Assembly: GCF_016342275.1 (NCBI RefSeq)
Contig: NZ_JAEIOT010000004.1
Location: 248,001 to 312,000, forward strand
Length of the DNA stretch: 64,000 nucleotides
Direction: 5' to 3'
Source of the DNA: Corynebacterium marambiense
GTDB taxonomy: Bacteria; Actinomycetota; Actinomycetes; Mycobacteriales; Mycobacteriaceae
The notes beneath the pieces were generated by a model. The model searched no databases. It had not been told where the DNA came from and saw nothing but the letters and a program-made list of their open reading frames with translations. Below are positions 1 through 6,723 of this stretch, one piece after another (within the stretch, counting starts at the first letter, position 1; each line of letters starts with the position of its first letter). Made by a program: the position numbers and the translations under genes.

Positions 1-1
1 C

Positions 2-1690
2 CCCCTTAACGACACCTACGGCGGAGAGGGGTTCGACGTCACCGTCGGAGAACTCCCCCGCGGTCTCTACCAGTCGGTGTATTCCGCACGCCAGGGAGCG
101 CTGTTCGTCACCCGGACCCACTTCGATCGGGAGACCCGCAGTCCCTCCGCGATCATGAAGGTCGATCCGGCGACGATGGAGGTCCTCGGTGAAGTTGAAC
201 CCGCTGAACCCGCCGAGGGCGACTACAAGGCGTACAAGGCGTTCGGGATCGGTATCGACGACACCAATGACCTTCTCTGGGTGACGAACACGATGGGCGG
301 CACCGTCGCGGTCTACGACGCCAACGACCTGAGCCTCATCCACCAGTTCCCGGTAGTCGAGGGTGGCCACCCACGCAGCGTGGTCGTGGACTCCGCGACC
401 CACCGCGTATACGTCACCAGTCCGTACAACCGGGATGATAGTTGGATCACCGTCTACGACGGCTCCGATCCCACCGCTCCCACGAAGATTGGCACGATTC
501 CGCTCCCCGAGGGCTTCACCCGGCCCATGGACGCGGCCTACGACCAGTCCACGCACACCCTCTACACCGTGAGCCTCGACAAACCGGCGACACTCCGGAT
601 CAACGTCGAGGATCCCTCCGATGCGAAGGTATACCAACTGGACCCGCAGGTGATGCGTCGTGGCTCCGGCGTGGCGCTCGACATCGGACGAGAACACCTC
701 GCGGTGGCGAATCAGGACACCGGAAACGTCCTCATCATCGACCTGGAGTCAGGAGATGTACTGGCAGACATCGCGACCGGTGACAAAGCCGTGGCCGCGG
801 TCTACGAGCCTGTCACCGATCTGTTCTACGTGAGTAACCGTGACGGTGGCACAGTTACCGCGATCGATGCGGACACCCTCATTCCGGTGGCCAACCTCGA
901 TGCCGGCGCGAAGCCGAACCACATCTCCTTCGATGGGGACGGCACCATCTACGTCACAAATAAACGCAGTTGGGGAAATGGAGACGTTGGGACCGACCAG
1001 TTGCACAGCTACCGGGCGAACCGGCTCGCACAGGTCCGGCTGGCGGGGCTGCGGCAGGCTTTCCACGACATCCGGGACGACCGCGATGCGGCCCGGGATG
1101 CACTGGCTGAGACTCACCGGGAACTCGCGACGGTACGTGAACAGCTGGCTGCAGCCGAGAATACGGCCGCGCTGGAGAAAACTCGCGCGGAAGCAGCTGA
1201 GGAGGCCCTCGCCGAGGCGGCAGCCGAGCATGCGTCCGACACTGCCGAACTCGAACAGCGACTCACCGTCGCGCGGGAGGCACTGGCCGCAGCCGAAGAA
1301 AAGGTGACCTCACTCACCGCAACACTGGCGGCAATCGAATCCCGGCTGGCCGCAGCAGAGCAGACGCACGCCGCCCTCGAGGCCGCACTCACCACGGCCG
1401 AGCGGGCGCGCACGGAAGCGGAGAAAACAGCTACAGACGCCACCGCACGGGCAGAGCGGGCCGAAGCAGCACGGATCGAAGCAGAAGCCGCCGCGGAACT
1501 CGCGGAGCAGGCCCGTATCAAGGCTGAATCCGCACGTGACGCCGCGCTCGCGGACCGGGATTCCGCACGCGCCGACGGATCAAGCACCGGGGCGTTTACC
1601 GGGATCATGGCCGTACTCGCAGTACTCGCCGCGCTCGGGGGACTGCTGCATCAGGTGTTCCTCGGGATCTTCCAGATCCCGGGCAGGTGA
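2..1690 (+). CDS. Partial surface protein: YVTN-type beta-propeller, long coiled coil, C-terminal membrane anchor
   Basis: The reading frame is open to the window edge, so the N-terminus and any signal peptide lie outside. The first ~320 visible residues have the repeated Val/Asp-rich blades of YVTN/NHL-like beta-propellers (for example LLWVTNT, HRVYVTS, LFYVSNRDGG, TIYVTNK). Then comes ~180 residues of Ala/Glu/Arg-rich heptads, a long coiled coil, and a hydrophobic segment close to the end (GIMAVLAVLAALGGLL) followed by a short tail. This predicts an extracytoplasmic propeller on a rod held in the membrane. There is no LPXTG motif. Corynebacteria carry similar propeller proteins beside HtaA-type heme-uptake or other cell-surface genes, but the upstream context is not visible. 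Function unknown; propellers usually bind protein or ligand rather than catalyse. Confidence 0.8.
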   Translation, partial: PLNDTYGGEGFDVTVGELPRGLYQSVYSARQGALFVTRTHFDRETRSPSAIMKVDPATMEVLGEVEPAEPAEGDYKAYKAFGIGIDDTNDLLWVTNTMGGTVAVYDANDLSLIHQFPVVEGGHPRSVVVDSATHRVYVTSPYNRDDSWITVYDGSDPTAPTKIGTIPLPEGFTRPMDAAYDQSTHTLYTVSLDKPATLRINVEDPSDAKVYQLDPQVMRRGSGVALDIGREHLAVANQDTGNVLIIDLESGDVLADIATGDKAVAAVYEPVTDLFYVSNRDGGTVTAIDADTLIPVANLDAGAKPNHISFDGDGTIYVTNKRSWGNGDVGTDQLHSYRANRLAQVRLAGLRQAFHDIRDDRDAARDALAETHRELATVREQLAAAENTAALEKTRAEAAEEALAEAAAEHASDTAELEQRLTVAREALAAAEEKVTSLTATLAAIESRLAAAEQTHAALEAALTTAERARTEAEKTATDATARAERAEAARIEAEAAAELAEQARIKAESARDAALADRDSARADGSSTGAFTGIMAVLAVLAALGGLLHQVFLGIFQIPGR

Positions 1691-1780
1691 GTCCAGCCGT
1701 ACCGGCCCGCGAAAACCGGCCACCCACTGCTGGTGCATCCACCGGAAGACGAGGTCAGTGCCTACGACAGTCGACTGCGA

Positions 1781-2239
1781 TCAGACCAAGTCGAGCAGGG
1801 CATCCAGTTCGCGGGATTCGTGAATATCGTCGTAGTCCCAACGCTTGCCCGGGGCGAGCGTGTCCATCAACTCCCCCATGGTGACATGCGGAGCCATGTC
1901 CTGGATGTTTTCCACCACGTCACAGGCAACGGGATCACGACTCAAGAAAGCAACACGAATCGTCCAGCTCCCATCAGTCCCTTTCATCAACACTGGTACA
2001 AAAACAGTGTCGGCCCCCGCGTCAAAGCACTTATCTGCTTCATCACGGACCTCCCCGACCGTGCGAGACCATTCGGAAGGAATCATCGGCATAGTCGGCC
2101 GCCACAGAGTTCGTTCCCGGAATTCAGGCCGAACAGTGGGATTCAGAACGGTGATCTGGGTAAGCCGGGCAATGAGCAGGCGAATCTTGGTGAGAATCTT
2201 GAGTTCAGTTGTTCTTCCCGCCGTGTGCATCTCCGTCAT
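1781..2239 (-). CDS. Hypothetical protein, second gene of two-gene cassette
   Basis: About 152 residues, not recognised. The chosen ATG at 2239 is preceded by an AAAGGTGG-type ribosome site and overlaps the end of the upstream gene by 35 bases; an ATG three codons later is an alternative. The product is soluble and acidic, with no signal peptide or membrane segment. Motifs that stand out are DAGADTVFVPV and the acidic C-terminus (KRWDYDDIHESRELDALL). The tight overlap implies co-expression with the 157-residue protein upstream. The pair ends convergently against the propeller gene. An effector/immunity or other small accessory pair is possible but is inference only. Confidence 0.65.
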   Translation of the reverse strand: MTEMHTAGRTTELKILTKIRLLIARLTQITVLNPTVRPEFRERTLWRPTMPMIPSEWSRTVGEVRDEADKCFDAGADTVFVPVLMKGTDGSWTIRVAFLSRDPVACDVVENIQDMAPHVTMGELMDTLAPGKRWDYDDIHESRELDALLDLV

Positions 2240-2678
2240 CCCACCTTTCGAGGTACAGTTCCCAGTTATCAACCATTGTGCTGTAACAGGGATCATAGCT
2301 ATCAGAAACCAGATTTTCGGCATCTTTGTGACTTGAAACACACTTTAGATCTTTGATGATATACCTCTTTTGGGGTCGATTATCACGATAGAACTGGTGT
2401 CTGTGAACCTCACTGTGACAGCAGTCAATTCGGGCGACATCCACATTCCCCTGCGTGACATTCCCCTGATATCCTGGTTCCACGTACTGGTTCAAAGAGA
2501 AATCGACGATCAGTTTTCCACGCTCCATGGTCCGGACCTGCAGGACGGTACCTCCCCCCAGATGAACGGGAAAGTTCATACCCTCGGCAGCATCCCCGGA
2601 CACGACGTATTCAAACCCTTCGGGATCGACCGTCATATCCACCAAATTTCTATGTCTCTTCCCTGGATTCAGTCCCAT
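2205..2678 (-). CDS. Hypothetical protein, first gene of two-gene cassette
   Basis: 157 residues, soluble, not confidently recognised. The most distinctive stretch is RIDCCHSEVHRHQFY, a His/Cys-rich motif, followed by the basic NRPQKRYIIKDL. The ATG at 2678 has a weak ribosome site; an ATG at 2636 preceded by TTTGGTGG is an alternative start. Base composition is visibly less G+C-rich than the flanking core genes, which suggests acquisition. It sits directly downstream of a tRNA-Thr, a common integration neighbourhood, and overlaps the following gene, so the two are probably one transcript. Confidence 0.65.
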   Translation of the reverse strand: MGLNPGKRHRNLVDMTVDPEGFEYVVSGDAAEGMNFPVHLGGGTVLQVRTMERGKLIVDFSLNQYVEPGYQGNVTQGNVDVARIDCCHSEVHRHQFYRDNRPQKRYIIKDLKCVSSHKDAENLVSDSYDPCYSTMVDNWELYLERWDDGDAHGGKNN

Positions 2679-2747
2679 GCAGACATGCTACCCAACCACC
2701 CACCCCGCAAAGCTGTTGACTGTGACTCCGCGCGGATGAACGTCAAG

Positions 2748-2784
2748 AAACCCCCGTACGGAACAGTGTTCTGTACGGGGGTTT
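2748..2784 (-). terminator. Hairpin terminator directly after tRNA-Thr
   Basis: Perfect inverted repeat AAACCCCCGTAC / GTACGGGGGTTT, extended inward by GGAACA/TGTTC pairing. It lies three bases beyond the CCA end of the tRNA, so it most likely ends the tRNA transcript on the minus strand. Confidence 0.8.
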
Positions 2785-2786
2785 GG

Positions 2787-2862
2787 TGGAGCCGCCTGCG
2801 AGAATCGAACTCGCGACCTTTTCATTACGAGTGAAATGCTCTACCGACTGAGCTAAGGCGGC
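2787..2862 (-). tRNA. tRNA-Thr (anticodon CGU)
   Basis: The reverse complement folds as a full cloverleaf. The acceptor stem GCCGCCT pairs with AGGCGGC, the D-arm is GCTC...GAGC, and the anticodon stem TTTCA/TGAAA encloses loop CTCGTAA with anticodon CGT. The T-arm is GCGAG TTCGATT CTCGC. The discriminator T and CCA are encoded (2787-2790). It reads ACG threonine codons. Confidence 0.95.
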
Positions 2863-2935
2863 ATGGTACTGGTACCGGTTACCTACTTTAGCGTATGAAC
2901 GGTGCCGACACGAAAGCCCAGCGCAAAGACTCTTT

Positions 2936-4234
2936 TCAGGACACTCCGCACGCCTTCCGGAGCCGCCCGACGAGAGCATCCATGGCCACGATGGGGCGCA
3001 CGCTCTGGCCGAGAGATTCACGGCAGAGCGTCACGGCATCGAGGCACGCCACCAGAGCTTCAGCGGTGTTGCGCTCTGCGAGTTTATCGACGATCTCCGC
3101 CATGTCCGGATGAATGCGTTGCACCTCCTGCGCCCCGGAAGAGGTGAGCAGGGCGTCCCGGTACAGTCCCGCGAGATCCACTAGGGAGAGATCGAGGGCG
3201 TCCCGCAGATACCGGGTCCGACGCCGTTTCTGCCTCTCCTCCAACTCCCTGATCTCGGTGCGGGTGCCGCGGAGCGCCTTGACGGTACCCTTACCTTTCG
3301 CTCCGAGGCCCAGGGCCACGGCGAGTTTCTCGGTTTCCTGCTCGTCGAGGGCATCGAGGGTTTCCCCGGCTTCCGTCTCGATGGTGCGGATCAGGTTGGT
3401 CACCTCCCGGAATGCGAGGTCACCCTCGTACACCAGTCTGGCGAGCCCCAGCACTTGTGCACGTCGTTGTTGTGCCGCGGTACTGCGCACCAGGTTCCGC
3501 GCCCGCCCGATGTGTCCGGCGGATGCCGCCGCAGCGAGTTTCGCGTCCCCTTCCGCGACCCCCAGCTCACGAACGAGGAGGCGCGCAACATCGGTGATCG
3601 CCGGCGTCGGGATGTAGACGTGCCGACAGCGTGAGCGCAACGTGATGGCGATGTCCCGGGGGTCTGTCGACGGGGCGCACAGAATGATCACTGTCCGCTC
3701 CGGGGGCTCCTCCACGGTTTTCAGTAGTGCGTTGGCCGCAGCATCGCTCAACCTGTCGGCATCCTCAATGACCACCACCCTCCAGTCGGCGGTTGTGGGG
3801 CGCTTCGATGCGTCCCGGATCACGTCCCGCATCAGCTTGACGCTGATACTCAGCTCGTGTGGCACCACGTGGATGACGTCGGCGTGGGTCCCGGCTAGCG
3901 CGGTCCGGCACCCGGTGCACCGCCCGCAACCGGTGACCCCGGGGTCGTTGCACACCAGGGCCGCGGCGAATGCGAGAGCGGCGACCGAGCGCCCGGAACC
4001 GGGCGGTCCGGTGAACAACCACGAGTGGGTCATCCCCGCCCCGGCGACCCCGGCGGGTGCCGCACCACCGCTCCCCCTCCCGGCGGTGAGCGCCCGTGCC
4101 GCCGCAGCTGCTCCCGTCAGGGTTTGACGCACGGCTCCGAACCCGGCGATCCTGTCGAAGACATCTGTTCCGGTGTGCTGCGGTCCAGATGCCGGGACGT
4201 CGGTGGGGTTATGGGGGGCGTTCGGCGTGCTCAC
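2936..4234 (-). CDS. holB: DNA polymerase III delta' subunit
   Basis: 432 residues; clamp-loader AAA+ subunit that helps open the sliding clamp at replication forks. A P-loop lies in FTGPPGSGRS. The four-Cys zinc module typical of the tau/delta' family follows (C..GCGRCTGC), then the Walker-B-like VVVIEDADRL, and the sensor/SRC region LRSRCRHVYI. The length is slightly over the usual ~390-400, explained by a Gly/Ala-rich insert before the P-loop. The GTG start sits six bases after TAGGCT (minus-strand bases 4246-4241), so the mRNA is probably leaderless. It is divergent from cyaB, as in mycobacteria (Rv3644c/Rv3645). Confidence 0.93.
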   Translation of the reverse strand: MSTPNAPHNPTDVPASGPQHTGTDVFDRIAGFGAVRQTLTGAAAAARALTAGRGSGGAAPAGVAGAGMTHSWLFTGPPGSGRSVAALAFAAALVCNDPGVTGCGRCTGCRTALAGTHADVIHVVPHELSISVKLMRDVIRDASKRPTTADWRVVVIEDADRLSDAAANALLKTVEEPPERTVIILCAPSTDPRDIAITLRSRCRHVYIPTPAITDVARLLVRELGVAEGDAKLAAAASAGHIGRARNLVRSTAAQQRRAQVLGLARLVYEGDLAFREVTNLIRTIETEAGETLDALDEQETEKLAVALGLGAKGKGTVKALRGTRTEIRELEERQKRRRTRYLRDALDLSLVDLAGLYRDALLTSSGAQEVQRIHPDMAEIVDKLAERNTAEALVACLDAVTLCRESLGQSVRPIVAMDALVGRLRKACGVS

Positions 4235-4293
4235 TCCCCCAGCCTAAAGCAACGTCGCGCACATGTCCGACCGTCCGGGTTAAGGTGATGGGC

Positions 4294-5823
4294 ATGAGTC
4301 GTGTCGCACAGATCATCCGGTGGCTGTGGGGGACCTCGTGGCCGCTGTATTCCGCGACGGTGCTCGGCTCGAACGTCCTCGGAGCCGTGGGCGTCATGCT
4401 GTTTTTGAAGTTCCTGGTCCCCTTACCCGATGCCCCCGCCGGACCCCACGAGGCAGGCTATCTTCCGGCACTGGCGGTCGGTTACCTGATCTTCGCCATC
4501 ATCGTCGGTGTCATCGCCACAGCCGCCCTGTTTCTTCCCGTGCTCCGCTGGCAACGGCACCCGGAGGCCCATGACCCCAACATGGTGCGGAACCTGGTCA
4601 TGCGGATCCCCGTGTATCAGTCTGCGCTGGCCGGCACCGTGTGGCTGATCGGCATCGGTATCATCACCGCCGTCGCCGGGATCGAGGAAACCCCCCGGCA
4701 CGCCCTCGTCGTCGGACTGACTAGTCTCCTGGGTGGCTCCGTCGTCGTTCTGATGACCTACCTTGAGGCCGAGCGCCTCGTCCGCCCGGTGGCGGTCGTC
4801 GCCCTCGCCCGCCGCTTCGAGGACTCCACCCTGGAGCCGCCGGTGCAGCGGAGACTCCAGCTCACCTGGCTGTCCACGACGGGTGTCCCAGCCGTGGGGA
4901 TACTGCTGCTCATCGCCGGGCAGAAGACGGGTTATCTGTCCGCCGATCCGGCGGAAATACTGCCTGCGATTCTCGCGCTCACGGTGGCGGCCCTGGTCAC
5001 CGGTTTCGCCGCCACCGCACTGGTGATCATGAGCGTCGTGGACCCGATCAGGGAACTGCAGGACGCGATCAACAGGGTCCGCCGCGGGGAGACCTCCACC
5101 CAGGTGGACATCTACGACGGCTCCGAGATCGGTGTCCTCCAGGCCGGGTTCAACGAGATGATGCGCGGACTGAGGGAACGTCAACGGGTCCGTGAGCTCT
5201 TTGGCCGATACGTCGGCACCGAGGTCGCCCACCGCGCCATGGAGGAGCGCCCCACCCTCGGAGGCGAAGACCGCAAGGTCGCCGTCCTGTTCGTCGATGT
5301 GATCGGGTCGACCGGATTCGCCGTGAACCACACCCCCGAGGAGGTCGTGGCGGCACTGAACCAGTTCTTCGAGCATGTGGTCGAGGTGGTGCACAGGCAC
5401 AAGGGGATCATCAACAAGTTCCAGGGTGACGCCGCCCTCGCCGTCTTCGGGGCGCCTCTGCAGCTTGCCGACGCCACGGGGCATGCGCTCGCCGCAGCCC
5501 GGGAACTACGCCAGGAGCTCAAGGGGATGGAACTGTCCTGCGGTATCGGCGTCTCCGCGGGCCATGTCGTCGCCGGGCACATCGGCGGCCATGATCGCTT
5601 CGAGTACACGGTGATCGGCGACGCCGTAAACCAGGCGGCCAGGCTGACCGAACTCGCGAAGGACACACCCGGTCAGGTGCTGACCTCGGCCGCGACACTG
5701 CGTGACGCGAATGAAGCGGAACGTGCACGGTGGACTCTCCTCAAGTCCGTGGAACTGCGGGGGCGCCACGAACTCACCCAGCTGGCCCGGCCCATCCGTC
5801 CTACCCTCGCCGAGCGGGCGTAG
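4294..5823 (+). CDS. cyaB: Membrane-anchored class III adenylate cyclase
   Basis: 509 residues; makes cAMP from ATP. Six N-terminal hydrophobic segments (to about residue 250) are followed by a HAMP linker beginning near VDPIRELQDAI and a C-terminal class III cyclase domain. The metal-binding aspartates are in VLFVDVIGSTGF and INKFQGDAALAVFG. The Lys in the latter and the Asp in TVIGDAVNQAARL fit the Lys/Asp pair that selects adenine over guanine; the Asn/Arg transition-state residues follow. The ATG at 4294 is preferred because TAAGGT at 4281-4286 is spaced as a -10 for a leaderless mRNA, while AAGG could also act as ribosome site. Its product would be sensed by GlxR, encoded 20 kb away. Confidence 0.92.
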   Translation: MSRVAQIIRWLWGTSWPLYSATVLGSNVLGAVGVMLFLKFLVPLPDAPAGPHEAGYLPALAVGYLIFAIIVGVIATAALFLPVLRWQRHPEAHDPNMVRNLVMRIPVYQSALAGTVWLIGIGIITAVAGIEETPRHALVVGLTSLLGGSVVVLMTYLEAERLVRPVAVVALARRFEDSTLEPPVQRRLQLTWLSTTGVPAVGILLLIAGQKTGYLSADPAEILPAILALTVAALVTGFAATALVIMSVVDPIRELQDAINRVRRGETSTQVDIYDGSEIGVLQAGFNEMMRGLRERQRVRELFGRYVGTEVAHRAMEERPTLGGEDRKVAVLFVDVIGSTGFAVNHTPEEVVAALNQFFEHVVEVVHRHKGIINKFQGDAALAVFGAPLQLADATGHALAAARELRQELKGMELSCGIGVSAGHVVAGHIGGHDRFEYTVIGDAVNQAARLTELAKDTPGQVLTSAATLRDANEAERARWTLLKSVELRGRHELTQLARPIRPTLAERA

Positions 5824-5853
5824 CCCCGATCCTTCTCCCCCGGGAAACAGAAA

Positions 5854-5894
5854 CGACCGGCTCCCCACCGCCGCATGGCGGCCGGGGCCGGTCG
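5854..5894. terminator. Bidirectional hairpin between convergent genes
   Basis: GC-rich inverted repeat CGACCGGC(TCC)CC...GG(CC)GGGGCCGGTCG between the ends of cyaB (plus) and the secreted-protein gene (minus). It is suited to terminate either transcript. Confidence 0.7.
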
Positions 5895-5922
5895 ATCATC
5901 ATGACCGTTTAGTTCCAGTCAC

Positions 5923-6558
5923 TCAGCTGGACAGGCCAAACAGGGGCGCGAGGAACGCGGGAACCACAACCTCGAAGGGGCGTGCCGGGTCGAAGGGGTT
6001 GGGAACGTGGATCACGGTGCCGCGCAGGGCATCCTGAACCGGGGCCGGTACTGGGAAAGGCAGTGCGGGGGCCGGGGCCGGAGCCGGGGCGTTGTTCACT
6101 GCCGGTCCGGGAGCCGGTGCCGGGTTCCCGTGGTTCACCGGGGCACCGCCGTTGCCCGCCGGAGTACCCGATGCCGGGCCTTCGGTCACGATTCCGCAGG
6201 AGCGCGCCCTGGCGATGCCTGCATTCGCTCCAGCCCAGTACGCGTCACTGAGGCGCTGGCGCTGCGCGGCATTCAGCCCGCCGGCCCGACGCTCGACGCG
6301 GGCGATCTGGCCGGCGACCTCACCTGCGGCACGGTCCCGGAGATCGCCGGTAGTGCGGTAACCGCCGCCACCACGGGAATCCAGCTCACTGCGGACCCGG
6401 CTGCAGGGTGCGAACTGGACGAAGCCGGTGATGCTGTTGACTTTGTTGACCGCATTGTTGACCTCGGTCTCCGCATCGGCTGCGAACGCGGGGGCGGCAA
6501 GGCCGGTAACGGCGATGAGGGACGCGGCCGAGACGGCCGTGAGACGACGAATGATCAC
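5923..6558 (-). CDS. Secreted Pro/Ala-rich protein of unknown function
   Basis: 211 residues. A clean signal peptide (RRLTAVSAASLIAVTGLAAPAFA) is followed by a compact helical domain of ~110 residues with two cysteines (QFAPCSRV, RARSCGIV), then a Pro/Ala/Asn low-complexity stretch (PAPAPGPAVNNAPAPAPAPA) and a hydrophobic C-terminal piece (VVVPAFLAPLFGLSS). The GTG start has AAGGAAG seven bases upstream. No catalytic motif is seen. The two Cys could form a disulfide. It is probably exported to the cell wall or medium. It sits between cyaB and topA, where mycobacteria have no equivalent. Confidence 0.75.
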   Translation of the reverse strand: MIIRRLTAVSAASLIAVTGLAAPAFAADAETEVNNAVNKVNSITGFVQFAPCSRVRSELDSRGGGGYRTTGDLRDRAAGEVAGQIARVERRAGGLNAAQRQRLSDAYWAGANAGIARARSCGIVTEGPASGTPAGNGGAPVNHGNPAPAPGPAVNNAPAPAPAPALPFPVPAPVQDALRGTVIHVPNPFDPARPFEVVVPAFLAPLFGLSS

Positions 6559-6723
6559 GGTGGTACTTCCTTCAAGTAGTTACAAGTGCTACTGATGTTA
6601 CGCGTGAGATGGGGCTTGTCCAGTACGGGCTACCCCAGCACCTCCGGTGAAAACCGGACGTGCCGACCCCGAGCATACGGAGGTCGGCACGCAATTGGCT
6701 GAGAGAACACTGACGGAACGTGG

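Noticed and set aside
749..1608. Long minus-strand frames of 160 codons opposite the propeller/coiled-coil gene
   Set aside because: Ser/Ala-rich translations are mirror images of the coiled-coil codons; no ribosome site or motif.
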